Assembly (NCBI RefSeq): GCF_051201625.1
Contig: NZ_CP179203.1
Span: 3,968,001 to 4,032,000 of the forward strand
Reading direction: 5' to 3'
Source: Shimia sp051201625
GTDB taxonomy: Bacteria; Pseudomonadota; Alphaproteobacteria; Rhodobacterales; Rhodobacteraceae
DNA: 64,000 nt
The position numbers and the translations under genes were made by a program. Below are positions 26,349 through 35,584 of the stretch, one piece after another (the first letter of the stretch is position 1; each line of letters begins with the position of its first letter). The notes under the pieces were generated by a model. That model did not search any database. It was not told the DNA's origin and was given only the letters and a program-made list of their open reading frames with translations.

Positions 26349-28691
26349 ATGTTTCGCCAAATTCTATTTCTAATTTTCACTGCCTCGTTATTGGCGTCGG
26401 CGCCACCTTCGCAAGCTCAAGACGGCGCCATAACACCAGCGAGCAACGCGGCGGTTGAGCATATTTTGCAAGAGGCCGCTAACAGTGGCATGAGCGTCAT
26501 CATAATGGACTCAAGCGGGGGCTCAGTTTCCACTAAAGATGTAACTGCCCCAAAACCCGTCGACAGTGAAACATTGCTAATGGAGGCTCAATCGGAGGTT
26601 GACGACTTTCGGAAGGTCCTCTCAGATCGCTTGGATACGCTCCCAGTAGCAATCAATGAGGTCATGTTTATTCTGCGTGCCTCTAGTCCCGACGGCACAG
26701 TTTTTGCTTTTTTCCGCACATTACTTTGGATGCTGGCATTTTTCGCCATTGGCGCAGCTTTCGAGCGCTATGTCTACGGTCCAAGGATCGCTGCGCGTTT
26801 TATCATGCCGTTAATCCGAAAAAGACCACACGGTTATTCCGAAAAACTACCATTCCTGGTCGCACGCTTTGTCGCCGGTTTAATCGGTGTCGCAATCTCG
26901 ATGGCAATCGCTTTTCTGCTAGGCTTGATCATTCATGGGCCCGCAGACGACACCGCGATAAGGTTTACCATCGTTTCGATCAACGCCACTTATGCCCTGT
27001 GCCGTATTGTATCGCTAGCATGGCGTATGATCTTGTCACCTTATCTGCCCCAATACCGAATCCCAGCCTTTTCCACAAAAGATGCCAAGCGACTGCATAA
27101 TTGGGTTTTTCTTCTGGCAATCATGGATATCTGCACAACGATGTTTGGCGAATGGCTTAAAGAGCTGGGGCTAAACTATGACCTTTATGCACTGATGTCT
27201 CTTGCACTCGCAGGAGTTGTAGCCTCGACTAATATAGCGATGATTTTCGTTAACAGAGGATCAATTTCGGCTGCCTTCCGCAATGGTCGTCAACCAGAGA
27301 ATGTCACTTTTGCGACCCGTTGGGTAAGCATTTTATGGGCCCCAATTTTTATTTGCTACATTCTTTACGGTTCTGCCACCCTCGGATTAGCTCTCGTGCT
27401 CAACAAGCCCACATCTTTCCCGCTGGTCGCAGGCGCATATTTCGTGATGATGTCGGCGATCATCGTTTATGCATCTATAAACTTTGGCATTGAGCGCTAC
27501 TTTTCCCGCTCTCGCAACATTCAAGAAATGAACAAAACTGCCGAAGCCCTTCGGCAAGATGCTGCAGAAATCAGTGGGTTAAACGCGGATCAGAAAAACG
27601 AACTGAAGGAAAGTCAACGATTTCTGGATAGTAGCCGCATTAATACTTTTGAAGACTTAGCACGCCGTGTCTCAGGAATTCTCGCAGTTGTTGCAGGGCT
27701 TTATGCAGCTCTGAGAATTTTAGGGGCTCAGGATGTTATGGCTGGAGGAAGCCAGGTCTCTGAACGGTTTCTTGATGTCGCAGCAATCATATTCATTGGG
27801 TACATCGTATTTCATGCCTTCCGCATCTGGATTGATACCAAAATCATTGAAGAGCAAGGCGACGAAATAGTTGAGGGGGAGCTTGGTGACGAAGGTGGTG
27901 CAAACGGCGCAAGCCGGCTAGCAACGCTTCTACCTTTGTTCAGATCCTTTATCCTTTTGGTAATTATTATTACGATTGTGCTGATCGTTATGCTGGAGCT
28001 GGGGGTAAACGTAAGCCCACTATTCGCTGGTGCTGGTGTTGTGGGCCTCGCGGTGGGGTTTGGCGCACAATCACTTGTTCGAGACATCTTTTCAGGAGCT
28101 TTCTTTCTATTTGATGATGCCTTTCGAAAAGGAGAATACATCGATATTGGGTCGGTCAAAGGCACTGTAGAAAAGATTTCAGTTCGCTCTTTTCAGCTTC
28201 GCCACCACCTTGGCCCATTACACACGATTCCATTTGGAGAAATCCAACATTTGACCAATTACTCAAGAGATTGGGTAATTATGAAGCTACCTTTGCGTGT
28301 GACCTATGACACTGATGTTGAGCAGGTGCGAAAACTAATCAAAAAACTTGGTATTAAATTGCTGGATGATCCAGTCATCGGACACAACTTCATCCAACCG
28401 CTTAAGTCTCAGGGCGTTGTGGAAATGCAAGACTCTGCAATGATCATTCGGGTCAAATTCATGACCAAACCGGGCGACCAGTGGCTGGTACGCAAAAAGG
28501 TTTTTCAGGAAATTCGGGATCTTTTTGAGCGCGAAGACATTCGATTTGCGCATCGTGAAGTGACCGTGAGATTGGCAGATGGCAACGCAGAGGACCTTAC
28601 TCCACACCAAAAAGAAGCAGTCACCGGGGCAGTTCAGACTACCCTCGACGAAGAGGGCGTGGTCAGAAAAGGCAAAGGTGGTGACCGGTAG
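26349..28691 (+). CDS. MscS-family mechanosensitive channel with extended N-terminus
   Basis: 780 residues. A signal peptide (cut after SQAQ) is followed by a periplasmic stretch and about ten membrane segments between residues 110 and 560. The pore and beta-domain region reads GLAVGFGAQSLVRDIFSG and then FRKGEYIDIG, the classic MscS block, and the soluble C-terminal domain runs to about 750. Such long members resemble the YbiO/YbdG/MscK end of the family and release solutes on hypo-osmotic shock. It stands alone, with its own ribosome site (AGAGAAG). Confidence 0.88.
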   Translation: MFRQILFLIFTASLLASAPPSQAQDGAITPASNAAVEHILQEAANSGMSVIIMDSSGGSVSTKDVTAPKPVDSETLLMEAQSEVDDFRKVLSDRLDTLPVAINEVMFILRASSPDGTVFAFFRTLLWMLAFFAIGAAFERYVYGPRIAARFIMPLIRKRPHGYSEKLPFLVARFVAGLIGVAISMAIAFLLGLIIHGPADDTAIRFTIVSINATYALCRIVSLAWRMILSPYLPQYRIPAFSTKDAKRLHNWVFLLAIMDICTTMFGEWLKELGLNYDLYALMSLALAGVVASTNIAMIFVNRGSISAAFRNGRQPENVTFATRWVSILWAPIFICYILYGSATLGLALVLNKPTSFPLVAGAYFVMMSAIIVYASINFGIERYFSRSRNIQEMNKTAEALRQDAAEISGLNADQKNELKESQRFLDSSRINTFEDLARRVSGILAVVAGLYAALRILGAQDVMAGGSQVSERFLDVAAIIFIGYIVFHAFRIWIDTKIIEEQGDEIVEGELGDEGGANGASRLATLLPLFRSFILLVIIITIVLIVMLELGVNVSPLFAGAGVVGLAVGFGAQSLVRDIFSGAFFLFDDAFRKGEYIDIGSVKGTVEKISVRSFQLRHHLGPLHTIPFGEIQHLTNYSRDWVIMKLPLRVTYDTDVEQVRKLIKKLGIKLLDDPVIGHNFIQPLKSQGVVEMQDSAMIIRVKFMTKPGDQWLVRKKVFQEIRDLFEREDIRFAHREVTVRLADGNAEDLTPHQKEAVTGAVQTTLDEEGVVRKGKGGDR

Positions 28692-28834
28692 ACTTACGAT
28701 TAAGAAATGTTTCAACACTTAAATGGTTTGCGCACTGGCAAACGGTCAGCCTTAAAAAGGCAAGTGTCTTGCAATATCCTGTTTTTTGGGTGTCGCGCAA
28801 TTCCGAGAAAAGACTTGATAGTCCAGTTGTCCTG

Positions 28835-29986
28835 TTAGCTCCTATTGGGATCAAGCGCGTCTCGCAATCCATCACCAAAAAAGTTGAACGCCAGCACGAC
28901 TATCACAATTGGCAGCATCGGGATCGCTGTCCAAGGATAAATCTCGATTGAGGCTAGGTTTTGCGCATCATTCAACATCACGCCCCAGCTTACCGCAGGA
29001 GCACGTAGGCCAAGCCCAAGGAAAGATAGAGCCGTTTCCCCAAGGATCATCGCTGGAATTGACAAGGTTGCCGATGCGATTAGGTGGCTCAAAAAGTTAG
29101 GCAGCAGATGACGGCGGATGACTCGCGCCGGCTTGGCCCCCATCATTTCAGCAGCGCGAACAAATTCCTCTTCCCGAAGTGACAGGAATTTTGATCGCAC
29201 CGCACGCGCCAAACCGGGCCAATCGAGTATACCAAGAATAATTGATATAATGAAAAATACTGATACGGGTCCCCAGTGCGATGGAACCGCCGCGGAGAGC
29301 GCCAGCCAAAGCGGCAATTCTGGCAGACTTCTTAGGATTTCGATTACACGGTTGATAATCCAATCAAGAAAGCCGCCAAAGTAGCCTGCAATTGACCCAA
29401 GAACGATACCAATAACAAAGGACACAGTAATTCCTACAAGACCCACCGTCAGGGACAGCTGCGCTCCGTACAAAATACGCGAAAACACATCACGCCCTAA
29501 TCTGTCAGATCCCCAAAGGAACACCGTACTTCCATCGGACGCACAGAACAGATGCGTGTTAGATCGAATTAGACCAGCAAGTTTGTATTCACCACCCTCG
29601 CAGAAAAAATTAAGCTTCACTGGTTTCGACGTCTCAGGTACATATTCCCATGCAAATTCTTCAAGGTTCATCTGAGCCTCGGTGCGATACACATACGGGC
29701 CAATGAATTCACCTTCATGAAACAGACGCACCATTTGAGGGGGATGATATAAAAAGTCTTCCAACCGCTCGTTCGGAGTGTACGGCGAAATAAAACCAGC
29801 TACTGGAAGCATCAAATACGACAAAAGCAAAAATAAAGCGGAAACCATGGCCAGTTTGTGCTTACGGAACCGCCGCAGCATAAGAACCGTGTTAGATGCA
29901 TCCAAATCGGCATCACGCGCCTCAGCGCCCATCTCTGACACATATGGTCTTTCGTCTACAAAGCGGCCATCAGGAAAAATAGTCAT
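28835..29986 (-). CDS. Oligopeptide-type ABC transporter permease (DppC/YejE-like)
   Basis: 383 residues. The N-terminal membrane segment is followed by a periplasmic insertion of about 100 residues (about 75-175), then the DppC-type core with GSDRLGRDVFSRI and a cytoplasmic loop ARVIRRHLLPN. The end is GDGLRDALDPNRS, the usual terminus of this permease type. Its start overlaps the partner permease stop (ATGA). The insertion resembles the enlarged permeases of YejABEF-like and alpha-galactoside-type family 5 importers, so the substrate could be a peptide or an oligosaccharide. Confidence 0.85.
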   Translation of the reverse strand: MTIFPDGRFVDERPYVSEMGAEARDADLDASNTVLMLRRFRKHKLAMVSALFLLLSYLMLPVAGFISPYTPNERLEDFLYHPPQMVRLFHEGEFIGPYVYRTEAQMNLEEFAWEYVPETSKPVKLNFFCEGGEYKLAGLIRSNTHLFCASDGSTVFLWGSDRLGRDVFSRILYGAQLSLTVGLVGITVSFVIGIVLGSIAGYFGGFLDWIINRVIEILRSLPELPLWLALSAAVPSHWGPVSVFFIISIILGILDWPGLARAVRSKFLSLREEEFVRAAEMMGAKPARVIRRHLLPNFLSHLIASATLSIPAMILGETALSFLGLGLRAPAVSWGVMLNDAQNLASIEIYPWTAIPMLPIVIVVLAFNFFGDGLRDALDPNRS

Positions 29987-31011
29987 TTTGCACGCCCTCC
30001 GAAACGAATACGTGGGTCGAGAAGTGCCAGCAAAACGTCTGAAACTAGCGTACCTATCAGGGTCAACAAAGCCACGAACATGAGAACGAAGGCCGAGAGA
30101 AACAAATCCTGAGATTTTAGCGCTGTCAGCAAAACTGGACCAATCGTTTGCAGCCCTAAAACAACAGACACCAGAACCGACCCTGAAACTAAAGAGGGTA
30201 TCAGAGTGCCAATGTCTGCAACAAATGGATTGAACGCAACTCGCAATGGATATTTGATCAGCATGGAGCTTTCGCGCATGCCTTTAGCTCGGGCAGTTTC
30301 AACGTAGGGTTTGCCTAATTCATCCAGCAGGTTGGCACGCAATCGCTGCATCATTCCCGCAGCGCCCGAGGTCCCAATTACAAACGTTGGAATTATAAGA
30401 TGAACCAGCATCGATTTCATCTTCTCAAAACTCATTGGCTCGCCTTCAAATTTTGGATCCATCAAACCACCAATTGGCAAGTTTAAATATCGGTTACCAT
30501 AATAGAATAGGATGAGCGCCAACAGGAAGTTGGGCGTTGCAAGACCAAGGTAACCCACGAGTGCCGACGTATAATCGATCCACGTTTTTGATCGCGCTGC
30601 TGCAATAACGCCCAGCGGCAATGCAATTGCGTAAATAAACAATACTGCAGCTAAGTTCACCAAAACCGTCATCCAGAGCGCACCACCAACCAAGTCAGCC
30701 ACTGGCTTGTCAAACTCAAACGACCAGCCAAATTCTCCCTGAACCAGACCCGCAAAACCGTGTGGTCCAGGCAAAAAGCCCATCCAGATCATGTACTGTT
30801 TTAAAAGTGGTTGATCTAAAGAATATTCAGTGCGCAGAAACTCTGCTTTAGCTATGCCGTTTGACTGCCCAGTCGCCCGGAGTTCGTTAATCTGGTTCGT
30901 CAGATAATCTCCCGGCGGCAGATTGATGATGAAAAAAATCAACACTGAGACAACCACAAGTGTCGCCATCATGGTCATTAAGCGAAAGACTGCAAAGCGT
31001 AGAAGGGCCAT
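29983..31011 (-). CDS. Oligopeptide-type ABC transporter permease (DppB/YejB-like)
   Basis: 342 residues with six expected membrane segments. The signature PPGDYLTNQI follows TM1, the cytoplasmic loop is YVETARAKGMRES, and the C-terminus is LLALLDPRIRFGG, all standard for the DppB side of family 5 importers. It lies 10 bp downstream of the binding-protein gene and overlaps the second permease gene. It forms the inner-membrane channel with that partner. Confidence 0.88.
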   Translation of the reverse strand: MALLRFAVFRLMTMMATLVVVSVLIFFIINLPPGDYLTNQINELRATGQSNGIAKAEFLRTEYSLDQPLLKQYMIWMGFLPGPHGFAGLVQGEFGWSFEFDKPVADLVGGALWMTVLVNLAAVLFIYAIALPLGVIAAARSKTWIDYTSALVGYLGLATPNFLLALILFYYGNRYLNLPIGGLMDPKFEGEPMSFEKMKSMLVHLIIPTFVIGTSGAAGMMQRLRANLLDELGKPYVETARAKGMRESSMLIKYPLRVAFNPFVADIGTLIPSLVSGSVLVSVVLGLQTIGPVLLTALKSQDLFLSAFVLMFVALLTLIGTLVSDVLLALLDPRIRFGGRAK

Positions 31012-31021
31012 TTACTCGCTC

Positions 31022-32914
31022 CTAGTCCGCAAAGAAGAATTCATCGGGGCGGTGCATGCCGAAATGCGCTCCGGGCGACCACGCCCAAATTGCTTCACTA
31101 GGCACATTTTTTAGTCGATTTGAGGCCACAACAGGTTGTGGGGCTTCGTTCAGAATGCCGATTGCAAACACCTGATCAGCGTGAATATCAACCATTTCCT
31201 GCCAGATAATTCCACGATCAGCCGCCGCATATGCGTCGTTCCACGCCTCCGCCAGCTTGCTTAACCTTATCGCAGCAGGAAGATCTGGCGCCTCTCCAGC
31301 CTGTCCACTTGTCTGATGAAATTGTCCCCATTTTGGCCAAGCAAAGAACGCTTGGTCCCATGGGGCCAAATATGAAGGTGACGTAAACGACTGCGGAATT
31401 CCATTGTCCCAGCCAAACCACGTGGCTGCCATTGTATCACCAGAGTATATCCGATTGCGCAGAATGTCGCGCTCCAATGGTCGCATAATCAGTTTAACCC
31501 CAACATCTTTCCAGTTGTCCACAATAATCTGCAATGCATTTTCAACTTCCTGACGTTCGCCAGCGGTTTCAATCACAATCCACATAGGCCGACCATCAGA
31601 CAATAATCGAAAACCATCTTTGTCGCGCTCTATTAAACCCATATCATCAAGAAGATCGTTGGCCTGCTGCGGATCATAGTCGGCCCACATTCTACGGTTT
31701 TCTTCGCGGTAAAAAGGGCTGATTGGCAGTACCGTCATGCCACCTTCCTTGGCGAGTCCAAAGTATAAACTTTTATTGATTATCTTACGATTGATGGCCA
31801 ATGACAGTGCCCTACGCAAGCGCACGTCACGCATCGTGTTGCGCCACCCATCGTCGTTATAATTTAGGTTAAAATAGATTGCGATTTGCGAAGCTGTTCC
31901 ATTGCCCCAAAGATGCGTTGTGTAATCGCTATTCGCCTCACCCTTCTTCAAGATGGCGGTATCTTTAAAATCCAACCCGCGCGCCTGTAGATCAACTTGA
32001 CCTGCGTTAGCTTTGGCGGCCACTAGCCCAGGTGCAACAACTTGCATCTCTACTACATCTACATACGGAAGCTGAACGCCATTAGTGTCCACACGATGAT
32101 AAAAGGGGTTGCGCACAAAGAGGAAGCGGCTCTTTCCATCTTTGGTTGCGAGCATCCACGGCTGTAAAGTAGGCAGATCAGGATTATCAAACTTGTACAT
32201 GTTATCGCTGCGATTGTGCAGCGCGGGCCAACTGCGCACACGTGCCTCATAGAGCATCTCGATGAGTTCTTCTTCCTCTGCATACTTTGCGTGCAGCTTC
32301 TTTAAGAAATGGGCTGGACGATAGATGAACGGGGGACGAGCCTCAGCCATTGACTGCAGAAACTGGGGATTGGGTTTTTTCCACTCATAAATCACGGTAG
32401 TCTCGTCAGGAAAACTAACGGTAGGAAGCTTTCCATCAACTCTTAGAAAGTCTACCGGACCCGATGGCGAAAGAAGCTCGTTGTTTGCTACGTCCTCCCA
32501 CCAGTAGCGAAAATCCTCAGAGGTAAAGGGATGCCCATCTGACCACCGATGCCCAAAACGCAGGTTCAAAGTAAACTTCCGATCATCTACGTTTACAATC
32601 GACTCCAGAATGTCAGGCACCAGTTCGTAACGAGCATTGTAACCAACGAGGCGAGCATACCCATAGACTACCATCTGACGAACATCTTTCACCCGCGTAA
32701 CCATCGTGCGTAGTGTACCGCCCTGCCGTCCAAACTCACGGTTGCGACGCTCTAAATCGATAACCAGTGGGGTGCTTGGCATTCGCTCAGAGACGCGCGG
32801 CAAATCTCCTGCGTCGACTTCTGCCCGCCAAAACGCACTTTCCTGCAAATCTGCGGCAGATGCGATTGTTGCAAAGGCAGTCATGACAGCTGCAAAAAAA
32901 TATTTTTTAAACAT
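31022..32914 (-). CDS. Family 5 extracellular solute-binding protein
   Basis: 630 residues, longer than DppA (about 535) and closer in size to YejA or AgpA. The signal peptide is MFKKYFFAAVMTAFATIASA. The mature part carries the family pattern: FTLNLRFGHRWSDGHPFTSEDF near residue 130 and LRRALSLAINRKII near 370. It should bind an oligopeptide, a modified peptide or an oligosaccharide in the periplasm. Its start overlaps the ATPase stop by 8 bp, so the whole transporter is one transcript. Confidence 0.87.
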   Translation of the reverse strand: MFKKYFFAAVMTAFATIASAADLQESAFWRAEVDAGDLPRVSERMPSTPLVIDLERRNREFGRQGGTLRTMVTRVKDVRQMVVYGYARLVGYNARYELVPDILESIVNVDDRKFTLNLRFGHRWSDGHPFTSEDFRYWWEDVANNELLSPSGPVDFLRVDGKLPTVSFPDETTVIYEWKKPNPQFLQSMAEARPPFIYRPAHFLKKLHAKYAEEEELIEMLYEARVRSWPALHNRSDNMYKFDNPDLPTLQPWMLATKDGKSRFLFVRNPFYHRVDTNGVQLPYVDVVEMQVVAPGLVAAKANAGQVDLQARGLDFKDTAILKKGEANSDYTTHLWGNGTASQIAIYFNLNYNDDGWRNTMRDVRLRRALSLAINRKIINKSLYFGLAKEGGMTVLPISPFYREENRRMWADYDPQQANDLLDDMGLIERDKDGFRLLSDGRPMWIVIETAGERQEVENALQIIVDNWKDVGVKLIMRPLERDILRNRIYSGDTMAATWFGWDNGIPQSFTSPSYLAPWDQAFFAWPKWGQFHQTSGQAGEAPDLPAAIRLSKLAEAWNDAYAAADRGIIWQEMVDIHADQVFAIGILNEAPQPVVASNRLKNVPSEAIWAWSPGAHFGMHRPDEFFFAD

Positions 32915-34703
32915 AGCAGCGCACCTTGTGTCCGGGGGCCGTTTCCGTCAACGGCGGGGCTTCCAGACCTGAAAAGCGAAATGCCTCAGGCCAATTTGAC
33001 GGTTCGCCAGCCCCTTGAGCCACAATTTTGAGGTTGATCGGACGATTAATGTCCGGCTCGGGCTGAGCCGCAATTAATGCTTTGGTGTAAGGATGCTGTG
33101 GATTGTAGAAAAGTTGGTCAGGCGGGCCTTGCTCCACCACTAATCCCGAGCGCATCACCGCAACTTCATCAGCGATTCGGGCCACAACTGCCAAGTCATG
33201 ACTGATGAACAAATAGCTTAGGTTCAGACGATCTCGGATTTCCTCAAGCAACTGCAAAATCTGCTCCTGAACCGAAACATCCAGTGCAGATGTAGGTTCA
33301 TCACAAACCAGGAAGGTCGGTCCCAACATCAAGGCGCGAGCAATTGAGAGGCGTTGCCTCTGACCCCCAGAAAAAGCATGCGGATAACGCGTGAGCATGT
33401 TTTCACTCAGTCCAACCCAGCCCAGCATTTTTGCAGCACGGTCCAAACGGTCCGAAACAGAGCCAATGCCATGTATTTCCATCGGTTCAGTCAACGCGTC
33501 CTTAACCCGCATTCGAGGGTTTAACGTAGAGTAGGGATCTTGGAACACCATTTGTGCCTTGCGTTGAAAAGCTAGGCGGTCTGAATTATTCAATTTTTGC
33601 AGGTCAACGACAACACCATCCGTTTCGGCCCGGAAAAGGATGGAAGCTCCTGAGTCTGCGCGCTCCGCGCCCAACGCCATTCGCGCACAAGTAGTCTTTC
33701 CCGAGCCGGACTCTCCCACGACGGCAAGGGTTTTTCCGCGTTCAACACCGAATTCAATACCCCTGACGGCACGAACGACGGTTTTAGGTTTCCACGCTGA
33801 TGCACCTTTGAGGATGAAGGTCTTCGAAACGTTTCGCATTTCTAAGATATAGTCTCGGTCACTTTCCTTATTTTTGCTCAGAGGAGAAGTTGGGATCTCC
33901 GGAGCTGCAGCCATCAGGTCTCGCGTGTAACCGTGTTTGGGATCACTCAATATCAATGGTGCGGGGCCAGACTCCACCACTCGGCCACGGTTCATAACGA
34001 CAACGCTGTCTGCCATATTCGCAACGACACCCAAATCGTGTGTCACAAGAACAACCGCCATGCCGTATTCCTGCTGCAAATCCTTAATTAAGCCCAAAAC
34101 CTGCGCCTGCGTGGTAACATCGAGCGCTGTAGTCGGCTCATCCGCAATCAAAATTTCAGGCCGACCAACCATTGCCATTGCAATCATAGCTCTTTGCCGC
34201 ATGCCACCGGATAGTTCGAAAGGATATGATTCATAAATCCTTTGAGGATCTTTGAACCCAACACGCTCAAATATACCAAGTACCCGCTTGAGTTGCTCTG
34301 AAGTGCTTATGCGGTGATGCAACCGCAACACCTCAGTGACCTGATTACCAATGCGATGCAACGGCGAGAGAGACCGCATAGGTTCCTGAAAAATCATCGC
34401 GATCTGTGCACCGCGAATTCCGCACATTTTCTTTTCAGTTAGGGTCATAAGATCTGTGGGCTTATCACCGCTACGATCTGCAAGGAAAACGTGCCCAGAC
34501 CTGACTTGCGCCATGCTTGGTAAAATGCGGAGAGCCGCACGACAACTCAGCGTTTTGCCTGAACCACTTTCACCGACCAGTGCTAGGGTCTCACCGGGTA
34601 ATAGTGAAAAACTGACGTCATCTACCACAGGCGCAGCATCATCAAAGCCGATAGTCAGGTTCTCAACAGTCAGCAATGCCGTCACGCCAGTGTCCCTCTT
34701 CAA
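32907..34703 (-). CDS. Double ATPase of an oligopeptide-type ABC importer (DppDF/YejF-like)
   Basis: 598 residues with two complete ATPase halves. Half one has Walker A GESGSGKT (about residue 40), signature LSGGMRQRAMIAMAM and Walker B ILIADEPTTALD. Half two has Walker A GESGSGKTTCARMALG (about 325), signature FSGGQRQRLSIARAL and Walker B LVCDEPTSALD. The fusion replaces the DppD and DppF pair. It is the first gene of the transporter operon, which is the reverse of the usual order (binding protein first). Confidence 0.9.
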   Translation of the reverse strand: MKRDTGVTALLTVENLTIGFDDAAPVVDDVSFSLLPGETLALVGESGSGKTLSCRAALRILPSMAQVRSGHVFLADRSGDKPTDLMTLTEKKMCGIRGAQIAMIFQEPMRSLSPLHRIGNQVTEVLRLHHRISTSEQLKRVLGIFERVGFKDPQRIYESYPFELSGGMRQRAMIAMAMVGRPEILIADEPTTALDVTTQAQVLGLIKDLQQEYGMAVVLVTHDLGVVANMADSVVVMNRGRVVESGPAPLILSDPKHGYTRDLMAAAPEIPTSPLSKNKESDRDYILEMRNVSKTFILKGASAWKPKTVVRAVRGIEFGVERGKTLAVVGESGSGKTTCARMALGAERADSGASILFRAETDGVVVDLQKLNNSDRLAFQRKAQMVFQDPYSTLNPRMRVKDALTEPMEIHGIGSVSDRLDRAAKMLGWVGLSENMLTRYPHAFSGGQRQRLSIARALMLGPTFLVCDEPTSALDVSVQEQILQLLEEIRDRLNLSYLFISHDLAVVARIADEVAVMRSGLVVEQGPPDQLFYNPQHPYTKALIAAQPEPDINRPINLKIVAQGAGEPSNWPEAFRFSGLEAPPLTETAPGHKVRCYV

Positions 34704-34927
34704 TCTCGGATTCTGCCCTGCACAATCGAGGGCTCATATCGGAGTGAACATGATTATGCACTGTGTCGCAAGCACGTAGAATATCCTGCTGGATTGCTCA
34801 GATAACAGATTGGTGATTTAGGTGGTGGTGAGGGCGTATTTTTGCCTGACCCGAACAATTTTACAGAGGGGTGACTTATCCTGCCTATCTGGTCTAGGTG
34901 AGCATGAGCACAAAACAGGAGGACCAC
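34704..34927. promoter_or_regulatory. Divergent promoter region before the lipid locus
   Basis: 224 bp between the minus-strand ABC importer and the plus-strand methyltransferase/sphingolipid locus. It must hold promoters in both directions. I see no convincing operator palindrome. AGGAGG lies just before the methyltransferase ATG at 34928. Confidence 0.45.
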
Positions 34928-35419
34928 ATGAGCCGTTTGGACATTTTCATCAACCGTATGGTTTCTCAGCGCGCTTGCTTGGATTTTGCTGTAGCCGAAA
35001 CAGGCGGCATGATGGGACCCGTGTTTGAATTGGGGCTGGGCAATGGGCGCACCTTCGACCACATGCGGGAAAAAATGCCAGATCGGCAAATTTACGTGTT
35101 TGAGCGCAAAGTTGAATCTAACCCCGCGTCGACGCCAGAATCTGACATGGTAATACTTGGTGATGTGAGAGAAACACTTCCAAAGTCGTTATTACGATTT
35201 GGCGCAACGGCAAGCCTTATACACACAGACCTTGGGGGGCATAACTTGGAAAAAAATGACATTTTTGCCCGAGAAATTTCACCCCTGATTGAGCCATTAG
35301 TTGCTGTTCATGGCCTAATAATCTCGTCTGATCGAATGTATTTCAACTCCTTAACTTTACTGCGCAATCCCCCCGGCGCGATTGACGGACGCTGTTTTAT
35401 CTATCGGCGTGAGGCTTAA
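34928..35419 (+). CDS. Small SAM-dependent methyltransferase (Methyltransf_17-like), copy B
   Basis: 163 residues starting MSRLDIFINRMVSQRACLDF, with AGGAGG directly upstream. The SAM block is FELGLGNGRTFDHMREKMPD, followed by IYVFERK. It is a paralogue of the gene at 18346-18822: same start motif, same GLGNGRT-DH block, similar length and similar ending. The family is a small class I methyltransferase group of unknown substrate. It lies 165 bp before the serine-palmitoyltransferase-like gene. Each copy sits at the edge of a lipid or glycan locus, so a shared substrate class is plausible but unproven. Confidence 0.68.
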   Translation: MSRLDIFINRMVSQRACLDFAVAETGGMMGPVFELGLGNGRTFDHMREKMPDRQIYVFERKVESNPASTPESDMVILGDVRETLPKSLLRFGATASLIHTDLGGHNLEKNDIFAREISPLIEPLVAVHGLIISSDRMYFNSLTLLRNPPGAIDGRCFIYRREA

Positions 35420-35584
35420 TAGCTGGCAAAAATTCACACAAGAGCGTCAAACTTCCTCGAAAACACACCAAATTCTGTTTTTGGGGCTTCATATCGAAGC
35501 GACTGGTCGCTAAACGTTAACTAGGCAAAGCTGCTTTTTTGCACAGAACGCTTAAAGAGCTACCCTGCCAATTGGAGCATTGTT

